Shown here: piece after piece, positions 15,645 to 24,132 of the stretch
How the letters are laid out: every line of letters begins with the position of its first letter
Position numbering within the stretch: position 1 is the stretch's first letter
Source of the DNA: Frankia sp. QA3
GTDB lineage: Bacteria; Actinomycetota; Actinomycetes; Frankiales; Frankiaceae
Direction: 5' to 3'
Assembly: GCF_000262465.1 (NCBI RefSeq)
Contig: NZ_CM001489.1
Location: 2,476,597-2,540,596, forward strand
Length of the DNA stretch: 64,000 nt
Program-made: the position numbers and the translations under genes
Notes under the pieces: model-generated
Seen by the model: only the letters and a program-made list of their open reading frames with translations
Database searches by the model: none
What the model was told of the DNA's origin: nothing

Positions 15645-17015
15645 CTACCGCCGCCCCCCGCCGCGGACCGGTCCGCTGGACTCCCCCGTCGCGGTTGCGC
15701 CGCCGGGCGGGGCGCCGGAGACGCCCAGGTTGTCCCGCAGGGTGTCGTGGGCGTACTCGCGGCGGAACCGGCCGCGGTCCTGCAGTTGCGTCACCACGCC
15801 GTCGATGAACTCGACGAACCCCGCGGGCTGGACGTCGATGTTGATGACGAAGCCGTCCGACGCGCGGGTGTCGACCCATTCCACGATGTCGTCGGCGACC
15901 TGCTCCGGGGTTCCCACGATCATCCGCTGGCCGCCGGTGAGGTTGTGGAACAGCAGCTGGCGGACGGTGAGCCCGCGGCGGCGCGCCTCGGCGACGAGCT
16001 GGTCCCGACGCGCGGTCACCGCCGGTGCGGCCGCGCGCGCCGCCAGCTCGGCGTAGGGCAGCTGCGCGTCCAGGTCCAGCCCGGAGACGTCGAACTCAAG
16101 CTGCGCGGTGAGGAGCTCGACCAGCGGCCCCACGGCGAGCAGCTCGTCGAGCTCCCGCTTGCGCTCGCGGGCCGCGGCCTCCGTCGCCCCGAGGACGGTG
16201 AACAGGCCCGGCAGGACGAGGAGATCGTCGGGATTGCGCCCGTTTGCCGCCGCGAGCCCCTTGACCTCGGCCGAGAACTCCCGCGACAGCTCCGGCAGCC
16301 GTTGCGAGGTGAACAGCGCGTCCGCCCAGCGGGCGCCCAGCTCCTTGCTCTGCCTCGACGCCCCGGCCTGGAAGAGCACCGGGCGGCGGCCCCGGTAACC
16401 ACCGGGCAGCGGGAGCACCCCGGACGTCCGGTAGTACTCGCCGGCGAAATCCGCCGGCCGGGTGCGCCGCGCGTCGATGTAGAGGTCGGCCTGCGCGTCG
16501 GCGACCACCGCCTCCTCGGGCAGCGAGGCCCACAGCGCGTCGACGGCGGAGATGAACTCCTCGGCCTTGCGGTAGCGCGCCGCCGGCTCGAGGACCTCCT
16601 CGACGCCGAGCGCGGCGCGGGTGACGTCCTCCTGGCTGGTGATGATGTTCCAGCCGGCGCGTCCCTTGCTGACGTGGTCGAGGGTCGCGATCGACCGGGC
16701 GAGCAGGAACGGGTTGCCGTGGATCGCCGGGTTGGTCGACACGAGCCCGATGTGCTCGGTCTCGCGCGCCAGCGCGGCGAGCAGGACGGTCGGATCCGTC
16801 CCGCGCCAGGGCCGGCGGTAGGAGGCGGCGTCGAGCGAGCCGAGGCGGTCCGCGATGAAGATCGCGTCGAAGCGGGCCCGTTCGGCGAGCCGCGCGATCT
16901 CCGTGTAGTAGTCGATGCCGGCGATCCAGTCCGATGTCGGCGGCAGGGTCTTCCAGGCCGCGTCGTGGCGGCCGGTCGCCTGCAGGTTCAGGCAGAGTCG
17001 CACCTGTCTGGTCAC
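15645..17015 (-). CDS. NtaA/SnaA/DszA-family FMNH2-dependent monooxygenase
   Basis: 456 residues from a GTG preceded by AAGGGA; the ATG at 17048 is a weaker start. The family features are clear: YYTEIARLAERARFDAIFIA, a GTDPTVLLAALARETEHIGL segment, SKGRAGWNIITS, and GRRPVLFQAGASRQSKELGA. The C-terminal GTPEQVADDIVEWVDTRASD is also typical. Relatives are nitrilotriacetate, pristinamycin IIA and dibenzothiophene sulfone monooxygenases, which take reduced FMN from a partner reductase. No flavin reductase gene is present in this operon, so reduced flavin must come from elsewhere. The neighbours are the importer ATPase and the aromatic hydroxylase, both close and in the same orientation. Confidence 0.9.
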   Translation of the reverse strand: MTRQVRLCLNLQATGRHDAAWKTLPPTSDWIAGIDYYTEIARLAERARFDAIFIADRLGSLDAASYRRPWRGTDPTVLLAALARETEHIGLVSTNPAIHGNPFLLARSIATLDHVSKGRAGWNIITSQEDVTRAALGVEEVLEPAARYRKAEEFISAVDALWASLPEEAVVADAQADLYIDARRTRPADFAGEYYRTSGVLPLPGGYRGRRPVLFQAGASRQSKELGARWADALFTSQRLPELSREFSAEVKGLAAANGRNPDDLLVLPGLFTVLGATEAAARERKRELDELLAVGPLVELLTAQLEFDVSGLDLDAQLPYAELAARAAAPAVTARRDQLVAEARRRGLTVRQLLFHNLTGGQRMIVGTPEQVADDIVEWVDTRASDGFVINIDVQPAGFVEFIDGVVTQLQDRGRFRREYAHDTLRDNLGVSGAPPGGATATGESSGPVRGGGRR

Positions 17016-17055
17016 GGTTTTCCCTTGCGATCGTCGGAATGGGGGCACGGCGAAA

Positions 17056-18828
17056 TCAGGAGACGAAGAGCCCGGCCCGCAACCGCTCGCGCTGCACGCG
17101 GTCGGTCGGTCCGGAGCTGAGGGTCGGCGCCGACCCCACGAGCAGCCGGGTGTAGGGGTGCGCGGGCGCGGTGACGATGCGCGAGGTGTCGCCGGCCTCG
17201 ACGATCCGGCTGCGGTAGAGCACGATCGTCCGGTCTGAGATCCCCGCGACCGACCCGAGATCGTGGGAGATGAACAGCATCGCGACGTCGATGGTGGAGC
17301 GCAGCTCGCGCAGCAGCTCGAGGATCGCGACGCGGTTGGCCGAGTCCAGCGCGCTCACCGGCTCGTCCAGGATCAGCAGGCGCGGTGAGCTGATGAGCGC
17401 GCGGGCGATCGCCACCCGCTGGCGCTGCCCACCGGAGAGCTCGCCGGGGAACCGGTCCAGCAGCGACTCGTCGAGCCGGACGGCGCGGAACTGGCGGCGG
17501 ACGGCGTCGTCGATCGCCGCCCGGTCGAGCCCGCCCCGGATGCGCAGCGGTTCCGCGACGGACGTGGCGACGGTGTGCTCCGGGTCGAGGCTGCGCAGCG
17601 GATCCTGGAACACGTACTGGACGACGCCGTCGCGGCCGAACGCCCGCCGGTCACGCCCCGACAGGTGGGTGATGTCCCGCCCGGCGACGTGCACGGAACC
17701 GGCCGAGACCCGCACCAGGCCGAGCACCGCGCGCGCGAGGGTGGACTTGCCCGCCCCGGACTCGCCGATGACGCCGACGGTCTCCCCCGGGCGGATCACC
17801 AGGGAGGCGTCCTCGAGCGCCTGCTTGCGCCCGCGGCCGCGGCCGAAGTGGACACCCAGCCCGTCGACCCGCAGGACCGGCTCCGCCGACTCGGGCACGG
17901 TCGAACTCCTGGGCTCCGGTACCGACACCGACACCGGCACCGACGCTGGCACCGGCACCGACGCTGGCACCGACACCGGCACTGGCGGGTGCGGGCCGGT
18001 GGCGGAACCGCTCAGGCCGTACTGCTCGTGCTCGGCGACCAGCAGCCGCGTGTACTCGTGCTGCGGGGCGTGCAGGATCTCGGACGTGGCACCCTGCTCG
18101 ACGACGTGCCCGTCGCGCATGACGAGCACCTCGTCGCAGAGCTGGGCCACGACGGCGAGATCGTGCGAGACGACGACGAGCGACAGCCCGATCCGGTCCT
18201 TCAGCTCGACGAGCAGGTCGAGGATGCCGGCCTGCACCGTGGTGTCGAGCGCGGTCGTCGCCTCGTCCGCGATGAGCACCTCGGGTTCGAGGGAGATCGC
18301 GATGGCGATGAGGACGCGCTGCAGCATGCCGCCGGACAGTTCGTGCACGTACTGCTCGTAGACGTAGTCGGGATCGCGCAGGTGGACGGCGTCGAGCAGT
18401 TCGATGGCCCGCTGCTTCGCCGCGGCGCGGCTGAGCCCCTGCTTGATCCGCAGCACCTCCTGGACCTGCTTGCCGACGCGGATGGACGGATTGAGGTACG
18501 ACGCCGGGTCCTGGAAGACGGCGCTGATCGAGTTGCCGCGCAGGGCCGTCCACTCCTGCCGGGACAGGCCGGCGACGTCGCGGCCGAGCAGCTCGATCGA
18601 GCCACCCGAAACCTCGACGTGCTGCGGCAGGACGCCGAGCACGGCCTTGCAGGTCAGCGACTTGCCGCTGCCGGACTCCCCGACGATGCCGACGACCCCG
18701 CCGCGGACGAGCCGCAGGCTCACCCCGTGCACCAGCTCGGTGTCGGCGGCGTCGTTGTGGATCCGCACGTCGGTCAGCGTGAGCACCGCCGCGTCGCGGT
18801 CGGCGGGGCCGTGCGCACTCGGCGCCAT
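17056..18828 (-). CDS. Oligopeptide-type ABC importer ATPase, DppD-DppF fusion
   Basis: 590 residues from an ATG with AAGGAG six bases upstream. Two complete ATPase domains lie in tandem. The first has Walker A GESGSGKS, signature LSGGMLQRV and Walker B VLIADEATTALD. The second has GESGAGKS, LSGGQRQRV and LLILDEPVSALD. Most such systems use two separate proteins (DppD and DppF); fusions are common in actinomycetes. The ~50-residue linker contains a Val/Pro/Ser/Ala run encoded by a DNA tandem repeat (17917-17987). The protein energises the permeases encoded just upstream and is the first cytosolic step of the operon. Confidence 0.93.
   Translation of the reverse strand: MAPSAHGPADRDAAVLTLTDVRIHNDAADTELVHGVSLRLVRGGVVGIVGESGSGKSLTCKAVLGVLPQHVEVSGGSIELLGRDVAGLSRQEWTALRGNSISAVFQDPASYLNPSIRVGKQVQEVLRIKQGLSRAAAKQRAIELLDAVHLRDPDYVYEQYVHELSGGMLQRVLIAIAISLEPEVLIADEATTALDTTVQAGILDLLVELKDRIGLSLVVVSHDLAVVAQLCDEVLVMRDGHVVEQGATSEILHAPQHEYTRLLVAEHEQYGLSGSATGPHPPVPVSVPASVPVPASVPVSVSVPEPRSSTVPESAEPVLRVDGLGVHFGRGRGRKQALEDASLVIRPGETVGVIGESGAGKSTLARAVLGLVRVSAGSVHVAGRDITHLSGRDRRAFGRDGVVQYVFQDPLRSLDPEHTVATSVAEPLRIRGGLDRAAIDDAVRRQFRAVRLDESLLDRFPGELSGGQRQRVAIARALISSPRLLILDEPVSALDSANRVAILELLRELRSTIDVAMLFISHDLGSVAGISDRTIVLYRSRIVEAGDTSRIVTAPAHPYTRLLVGSAPTLSSGPTDRVQRERLRAGLFVS
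17917..17987 (-). repeat. Tandem repeat encoding the Val/Pro/Ser linker of the ABC ATPase
   Basis: Imperfect units of GGCACCGACGCTGGCACC and GGCACCGACACC type lie in tandem between the two ATPase domains. On the coding strand they give alternating Val-Pro/Ser-Val/Ala-Ser. Length variation here should be tolerated because the unit is a multiple of three. Confidence 0.75.
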
Positions 18829-18842
18829 CCGTTGCTCCTTGA

Positions 18843-19733
18843 TCATGGCTGGGCCGGGTCCGCCGGGGCGGCGAGCCGCCGTGCTCTGTTGGTCCTGGCG
18901 GTCTTCGCCCCGGTCAGGGCGCGACCGGTCTCGCCCGCGGCGTCCCGGATGGCGTCGGCGAGCAGGTTGCAGGCCAGGACGGCGGCAAGGATGAGCAGGG
19001 TCGGGAAGACCGGTGCGTACGGCTTCTGGGCGAGGTAGCCCAGATCGGACGCGAGGATCCCGCCCCAGGTCGGGGTGGGCGGCTGGATCCCGATCCCGAG
19101 GAAGGTCAGGCTCGAGATCACCACCAGCCCGATGCCCAGGGTCTGGGCCAGGGTGACGGCGACCGACGGCAGCACCTTGGACCACACGTGACTGCGGACG
19201 ATCCAGGCCGTCGACGCCCCGGCGATCGAGGCCGCCTCCACGTACTGCGACCGGGCGACGGACATCGTCGCCGCCCGGCTCACCCGGTAGAACACGGGCG
19301 CGATGAGCATGCCGACAACGATCATGGCCTGGGTGATCCCGTTGCCGAGCAACGCCGTCATCGCGACCGCGAAGACGAGGAACGGCAGGGCGATGAACGT
19401 GTCGACGACCCGCAGGCTCAGCCACTCGAACGCCGAACCGAGATAGACCGACAGGATGCCGGGGATCGTGCCGAGCACCAGGGCGATCCCGGCGACCTCC
19501 AGCGTGCTCACGATGCTCAGCGGCGCGCCGGCGAGGATGCGGCTGAGCACGTCGCGGCCGATGTAGTCGGTGCCCAGCCAGTGCTTGCCCGAGGGCCCGG
19601 CGAGCGTCCGGCCGCTCCCCTTGAGCGGGTCGTAGGGCGCCAGGACGGGGCCCAGCACGGTCACGAGGGCGATGATCGCGAGCAGCGCGAGGGCGACCCG
19701 CGCGCTCGTGAGCCGCAACAGCGTTCTGATCAT
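18843..19733 (-). CDS. Oligopeptide-type ABC importer permease, DppC type
   Basis: 296 residues with an N-terminal hydrophobic segment, then HWLGTDYIGRDVLSRILAGA, the DppC/OppC signature just after the first periplasmic-side loop. Five more membrane segments follow, and the cytoplasmic EAA loop is EAASIAGASTAWIVRSHVW. The C-terminal TPTWGGILASDLGYL and IRDAAGE are typical. It forms the membrane channel with the DppB-type protein encoded three bases upstream. The C-terminal ~25 residues are an Arg/Ala-rich tail. Confidence 0.92.
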   Translation of the reverse strand: MIRTLLRLTSARVALALLAIIALVTVLGPVLAPYDPLKGSGRTLAGPSGKHWLGTDYIGRDVLSRILAGAPLSIVSTLEVAGIALVLGTIPGILSVYLGSAFEWLSLRVVDTFIALPFLVFAVAMTALLGNGITQAMIVVGMLIAPVFYRVSRAATMSVARSQYVEAASIAGASTAWIVRSHVWSKVLPSVAVTLAQTLGIGLVVISSLTFLGIGIQPPTPTWGGILASDLGYLAQKPYAPVFPTLLILAAVLACNLLADAIRDAAGETGRALTGAKTARTNRARRLAAPADPAQP

Positions 19734-19736
19734 GCC

Positions 19737-20759
19737 TCAGACTCCCCGGTCAGCGTCGGGGGTGACGCGGTTGAGCACGATGTTGACGAGCAGGTTGAAC
19801 ACCACGACGAGGATGACCGAGACGACGAGCACACCCTGGACGGCCGGCACGTCGCCGCGGACCGCGGCCTGGCTGGCGTACACGCCGTACCCGGAGAGCC
19901 CGAAGATCGCCTCAATGATCACCGCGCCGCCCAGCAGGTTGGGGAACTTCAGGCCGAGGACCGCCAACGCCGGCGCGATGCCGTTGCGCAGCACGTGCAC
20001 GAAGAAGATCCGGCGCGGGCCGAGGCCGCGCACGATCGCGCCGGTGACGTAGTTCCCGCGGTAGGCCGACACCAGGCCGTTGCGCAGCTGCCGGGCGACG
20101 TCGGCGGCCGTGTCGAAGCTCAGCGCGATCGCGGGCAGGATCAGGTGGCTCAGCCACGGGCCCAGCCCGGCCTGGATCGGTACATAGCCGGCAGCCGGCA
20201 GGATCTGCAGGCCGACCGCGAACACCGCCGCCAGCCCGATCCCCACGATGAACGGCGGCAGCACCGAGATGGCCGTGGTGAAGGTCGTGATCGCCCGATC
20301 GGGCCAGCGGGTGTGGAAGTGCGCGGCGAGCGCGCCGAACAGAAACCCGAACACGATGCCGAGGACGAGCGCGACCCCGGCGGCCGAGAGCGTGATGGCG
20401 GCCCGCTGGCCGAGCGCGTGCGCCACGCTGAGCCCGTTGTACCAGCTCGTTCCCAGGTCGCCGTGCAGGACCGAACCGAGCCAGTCCCCGTACTGGACGA
20501 GGAAGGGGCGGTCGAGGCCCCACTTGTGTTCGATGGCCGCCACGGCCTGCGGGGAAGCCGCGTCGCCGAGCTGCAGGTAGGCGGGGCTGCGCCCGCTGAG
20601 ATGCCCGAGCAGGTAGGTGAGGAAGGTGCCGAGCAGGAACACCGGAACGAAGATCGCCAGCAGCCGGGCGGTCGAGGCGACCGCCCGGCCGATCCGGTGG
20701 GCGACCACGCCACGACGGGCGGAAGGCGGCGCGGTGAGCGCAGGCGGCGGTGCGGACAC
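19737..20759 (-). CDS. Oligopeptide-type ABC importer permease, DppB type
   Basis: About 340 residues from a GTG preceded by GGGAG; the frame is open further upstream to 20861 but that part is Arg/Pro-rich and overlaps a strong hairpin. Six membrane segments are seen, with LAIFVPVFLLGTFLTYLLGH first. The DppB landmarks are KWGLDRPFLVQYGDWLGSVL and the EAA-type loop LRNGLVSAYRGNYVTGAIVR. The next gene starts four bases after its stop. It pairs with the DppC-type permease. Expression is probably lowered relative to the binding protein by the hairpin at 20841. Confidence 0.92.
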   Translation of the reverse strand: MSAPPPALTAPPSARRGVVAHRIGRAVASTARLLAIFVPVFLLGTFLTYLLGHLSGRSPAYLQLGDAASPQAVAAIEHKWGLDRPFLVQYGDWLGSVLHGDLGTSWYNGLSVAHALGQRAAITLSAAGVALVLGIVFGFLFGALAAHFHTRWPDRAITTFTTAISVLPPFIVGIGLAAVFAVGLQILPAAGYVPIQAGLGPWLSHLILPAIALSFDTAADVARQLRNGLVSAYRGNYVTGAIVRGLGPRRIFFVHVLRNGIAPALAVLGLKFPNLLGGAVIIEAIFGLSGYGVYASQAAVRGDVPAVQGVLVVSVILVVVFNLLVNIVLNRVTPDADRGV

Positions 20760-20840
20760 TGGTTCTACTCCCGTTGATCTTCCGTCGTGCGGGCTACCCG
20801 CTGGTCGTCGGGGTCGGGCGGGCAGGCGGGGTCGGGCGGG

Positions 20841-20873
20841 CCGGCGGGGCCCCGTCCTCACGGGCCCCGCCGG
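20841..20873. terminator. Hairpin between binding-protein gene and permease gene
   Basis: CCGGCGGGGCCC and its complement GGGCCCCGCCGG are separated by 9 bases. The stem is all G/C and sits just after the stop of the substrate-binding protein gene and before the permease start. Hairpins here are common in importer operons and stabilise the upstream message or terminate part of the transcripts, so that more binding protein is made than permease. Confidence 0.6.
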
Positions 20874-20880
20874 CGCCGCT

Positions 20881-22434
20881 TCAGTCGCCGTGGGTGAACG
20901 TGACGCCCTTCCAGCTCAGGAAGCCGTCGATTGCGGGCAGGTCGGACAGCGACTTCTTCTTCGCGATGGCGGAGGCGTAGGTGTAGAGCGACACCGTGGA
21001 GCCGTTCTCGTAGCCGGCCTTGGCGGCGGCCTGCAGTCGGGGCCCGTAGTCCGGCGAGTCGAGGGGCGTGGCCCGGACCGCCTTGAGCGCCTGCTGGAAG
21101 GGCGCGGACGTGTACGGCGAGCTCAGGTTGAGCACACCCCCGGTGTCGTAGTGCTCGGTGAGCGCCTGGACGTGGGAGTCGCGGCCGACGTAGCCGAAGA
21201 CCGACGCGGCGAGGGTCTTGCCGTAGTAGCCCTTGCCCCAGTTGGCGAAGTCGGTCAGCTTGATCGTCGTCTTGATGCCGACCGCCTTGAGCTGCTCCTG
21301 GAGGACCTCCGCGACCTGGTCGAAGTTGTTGGCGACGCCGCCGATCTCGAAGGAGATCTCACCGTCGGAGTAGCCGGCCTTCGCGAGGATCTCCCGGGCG
21401 CGGGCAGGGTTGTAGGGGTGCTCGGCTTCCAGCGCGTCGACGTAGGCCGGGTGGCCCTTGGGGAAGGGCTGGTGGGTCGGCTCGCCCTTGCCGAACCCGA
21501 GCTTGTCGGCGAACTCGGCTGGGTTGACGGCGTAGCGGATCGCCTCGACGACCTTCGGGTCGGTGAACGGCGCCTTGTTGAGGTTGAGGCTCAGGAAGGT
21601 CGACCCCCACTGGCGGTCGACGCCCGCCAGGATGTCGAACCCCGCGCTGCGAGCCTGCTGGATCTGCGCGCCGTCGATCTGGGCGAAGTTGTACACGCCG
21701 GACTGCAGGCCCGGCACGAGCGTGCTCGCGTCGATGCCGAAGTTGATCTCGATCCGCTTGACGTGGATGTTCGCCGCGTCCCAGTAGCCGTCCCACTTCT
21801 CCAGGACGATCTTCGACTCCGGGACGATCTCCACGACCTTGAACGGGCCGGCGCCGACCGGGGCCGTCTGGCTGAGCTTGACCGGGTCCGCCTGTGCCGC
21901 CGCCTTGCTGGGCAGCATGCCGCCGCGCACGGCGAGCAGGCGGGGGATCTGGTAGTCCTGCTGGCCTAGATCGAGCCGCACCGTGCGGTCGTCGATCACG
22001 GTCGCCGCCTTGACGTTGTTGTACGACCCCTTCAGCGCCGAGTTCTGCTGCGACTTGATCCGGTCGATGTTGAACTTGACGGCCTCGGCGTTGACCGGGG
22101 TCCCGTCCTGGAAGGTCAGCCCGGGGCGGAGCCGGATGGTGATCTTGTCGCCAGCCGGGTTGTACTCGTAGCCCTCGGCGAGGGCTGGTTTCACCTCACG
22201 CTTCTCGTCCAGCGTGAACAGCGACTCGTAGATGGGCGTGAGGTAGTTCGTCGCCGCGGTCGATCCGGTGACGACCGGGTCCCAGGCGACCGGGATCTGC
22301 TTGGTCCCCCAGTGGACCGTGTCCGAGCCACTCCCCCCGCCGGCGGCTGAGCCGCCCGAGCATCCGGCCAAGAGTGCGCCGGCCGTCACCAGCGCGGTGA
22401 ACACGCCGAGGCGCCTCTTCGTCGTTCTGATCAT
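20881..22434 (-). CDS. Solute-binding lipoprotein, family 5 (oligopeptide/nickel type)
   Basis: 517 residues with a lipoprotein signal: basic start RTTKRRLG, hydrophobic stretch, and lipobox LLAGCSGG. A Ser/Gly linker follows. The family-5 signatures are present (YNPAGDKITIRLRPGLTFQD, VNAEAVKFNIDRI near residue 115, and PAEFADKLGFGKGE). The protein is anchored outside the membrane and delivers the ligand to the DppBC channel. Family 5 members bind peptides but also sugars, opines, nickel chelates and xenobiotics, and the accompanying oxygenases argue against a plain peptide. It is the first gene of the operon; GGAGAG lies a few bases before the ATG. Confidence 0.93.
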   Translation of the reverse strand: MIRTTKRRLGVFTALVTAGALLAGCSGGSAAGGGSGSDTVHWGTKQIPVAWDPVVTGSTAATNYLTPIYESLFTLDEKREVKPALAEGYEYNPAGDKITIRLRPGLTFQDGTPVNAEAVKFNIDRIKSQQNSALKGSYNNVKAATVIDDRTVRLDLGQQDYQIPRLLAVRGGMLPSKAAAQADPVKLSQTAPVGAGPFKVVEIVPESKIVLEKWDGYWDAANIHVKRIEINFGIDASTLVPGLQSGVYNFAQIDGAQIQQARSAGFDILAGVDRQWGSTFLSLNLNKAPFTDPKVVEAIRYAVNPAEFADKLGFGKGEPTHQPFPKGHPAYVDALEAEHPYNPARAREILAKAGYSDGEISFEIGGVANNFDQVAEVLQEQLKAVGIKTTIKLTDFANWGKGYYGKTLAASVFGYVGRDSHVQALTEHYDTGGVLNLSSPYTSAPFQQALKAVRATPLDSPDYGPRLQAAAKAGYENGSTVSLYTYASAIAKKKSLSDLPAIDGFLSWKGVTFTHGD

Positions 22435-23135
22435 CTCTCTCCGATCGGATGGGATCGTTCGCGTGCCGCAACGGCCGCACCGGCGGCCGTCGCGCGGCGG
22501 GCGCGATGGTCTGGACGACGGGAGGCCTGTCCCGTCGGCGTTGTCGACGTCGGTGTCGGGGTGGTCGACGTCGATGTCGGGGCGGTCGATGTCGGGGCGG
22601 TCGGTGTCGGGGTGGTCGGTGTCGAGGTGGTCGGTGTCGGGGCGGTCGTCCTCGTCCCGACCGACCGGCCGGGTCAGGGTGCCCGGCGACGGTGCCTCGG
22701 GGGGACGTGTCCGGACCCGGCCACGCCTCTGGGGCCGCGGCGGACTGTGGGGTTACTGCCGAAGATCGTCAGGGACCGTGTTCTCGGGCGACCGCGAATC
22801 GGCCCCGCGAGGATGTCGTATGGGTCGCGGTTCGAGCACTCACGCTCGGGGGCGCCGTCCGGGCCCCCCGCCACTCATCGACAGATGGCGCTACCGGTGC
22901 GCATGAGGTCGACCTCACGACAGGTGACGAGCGGCATGAGCGCACGAAGGCCCGGCGCACCTGCCCACGCTTCCTCGATCGTCACGCGCTCGATCAAAGC
23001 CGGCCGGGACGGTAATGTCAACCCATGTACCAATGATTCTGTTCGGGTAGCACCAGCATGTTCCTGCTACATCGACCCTCATCTCATGCCATCATCCCTT
23101 GATGACCTTCAGGGTCCAGCAAGCCGAGGAGTCAC
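22435..23135. other. Divergent intergenic region of the importer/oxygenase operon
   Basis: About 700 bases between the binding-protein gene (minus strand) and the CGNR regulator (plus strand). It must hold both promoters. It contains a tandem-repeat tract (22542-22650) and a stretch at 23010-23110 that is clearly less G/C-rich. In that stretch GTAGCA and TGCTAC (23047-23070) form a weak inverted repeat that could be a regulator site. Open frames here are repeat-driven and I call none of them a gene. Confidence 0.5.
22542..22650 (+). repeat. Tandem repeat, ~15 bp unit, upstream of the importer operon
   Basis: About seven units of GTGGTCGGTGTCGGG type lie in tandem with scattered changes (GTCGAT, GTCGAG, GCGGTC). 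There are no spacers, so it is not a CRISPR array. Base composition resembles the two coding repeats in the same operon. Confidence 0.75.
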
Positions 23136-23816
23136 GTGACCACATCCGTTGCGGCCGAACCCGCCCCGATGCGCACGACCGCCCGTGCCAGGCCGGTCGA
23201 CACCGGAAGCCTCTGTCTCGACCTCGTCGCCACCCGCACGCCGGGCGGCCCGGACCTGCTCGCCACGGCAGACGGCGCGGCGGCGTGGCTCGACACCGTC
23301 GACCTGCCGACCCCGGCGGGTGGGCTCACGTCGCGTGACGTGGACCGGGTCCAGGTACTGCGCGCCGCCGTGGACCGCCTCGTCCGGGCCCGGCTCGCCG
23401 GGGCCGGCGCCGGCCCCGATCCCGAGGACGTCGGGCACCTCAACACCTGCGCCGCGGCGCCGACGCCGACGTTCTTCCTGCGCGGGGATGCCTGGGGGCG
23501 GGTCGAGGTCCCGCAGCCCGACCTGGCCGGCGTGCTGTCCGTCCTCGCGCGGGACGCGGTCCACCTGTTGACCACCCGCGGGCCGAGCCGCCTGCGCGCC
23601 TGCGAGGGCTGCGGGCTCGCCTTCTACGACCGCTCGCCCTCCGGGGGCAGGCGCTGGTGCTCGATGAAGCGCTGCGGCGAGCGCAACGCCTCCGCCAACT
23701 ACCGCAGCCGCCACGCCGATACCGACAACAGCGGCGTCCCGGCCGGCCCGCCGACCCCCACACCGAGGGCCCACACACCGACGGCCCACGCCTCGCGGAA
23801 CGCAAGGAACAGCTGA
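23136..23816 (+). CDS. CGNR zinc-finger (ABATE domain) transcriptional regulator
   Basis: 226 residues from a GTG with GAGGAG five bases upstream. The N-terminal part is the ABATE-type domain (TGSLCLDLVATRT) with a helical middle. The C-terminal CGNR zinc finger reads LRACEGCGLAFYDRSP, then RRWCSMKRCGERN and NYRSRH, giving the two Cys pairs expected for zinc. Such proteins are actinobacterial DNA-binding regulators, often next to catabolic or exporter genes. The gene is divergent from the importer/oxygenase operon, so it is the obvious candidate to regulate it. A Pro/Thr-rich tail of ~35 residues follows the finger. Confidence 0.85.
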   Translation: MTTSVAAEPAPMRTTARARPVDTGSLCLDLVATRTPGGPDLLATADGAAAWLDTVDLPTPAGGLTSRDVDRVQVLRAAVDRLVRARLAGAGAGPDPEDVGHLNTCAAAPTPTFFLRGDAWGRVEVPQPDLAGVLSVLARDAVHLLTTRGPSRLRACEGCGLAFYDRSPSGGRRWCSMKRCGERNASANYRSRHADTDNSGVPAGPPTPTPRAHTPTAHASRNARNS

Positions 23817-23864
23817 GAACCGGCAGTGTCCCCGGTCGGGCGCGGGCAGACGCCTACGCTTGCT

Positions 23865-24132
23865 GGCTCTGTTGCATGCGGCCAGGGCGGGACCTTCGTG
23901 CTGGCGGCCAGGCCTGATCAGGTGATGGGTCGAGGTGTCGTCCGTCCGCCGGTCCCGGTCTCGGAGTTCGCGGGCTTCCGGTTCCCGCCCGAGGTGATCG
24001 TGCTGGCGGTGCGGTGGTACTTGCGGTTCGCGCTGTCATACCGCGATGTCGAGGAGCTGCTCGCTGAACGCGGGCCGAAACGGCGATCATGCGACGGTCT
24101 ACCGGTGATTGCAGCGGTTCACCCTGCTGCTT
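23865..24132 (+). mobile_element. IS6-family element, 5' fragment with degraded transposase start
   Basis: GGCTCTGTTGCATGCG at 23865 matches the left terminal inverted repeat of IS6-family elements. The transposase starts at GTG 23922 or ATG 23924 and reads PPVPVSEFAGFRFPPEVIVL, then AVRWYLRFALSYRDVEELLA, the conserved N-terminus of the family. After LLAERG a frameshift is needed; DHATVYR, a TGA in place of the usual Trp codon, and LQRFTLLL follow before the element ends abruptly at the 3' end of the Hsp70 gene. It cannot transpose. A related 5' fragment lies at 41667-41802 on the other strand. Confidence 0.8.

Noticed and set aside
22542-22650. Possible CRISPR-like array
   Set aside because: Units are directly adjacent without unique spacers, and no cas genes are near.
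22449-23139. Overlapping plus-strand frames upstream of the CGNR gene
   Set aside because: All are driven by the ~15-bp tandem repeat and none has a plausible protein composition.
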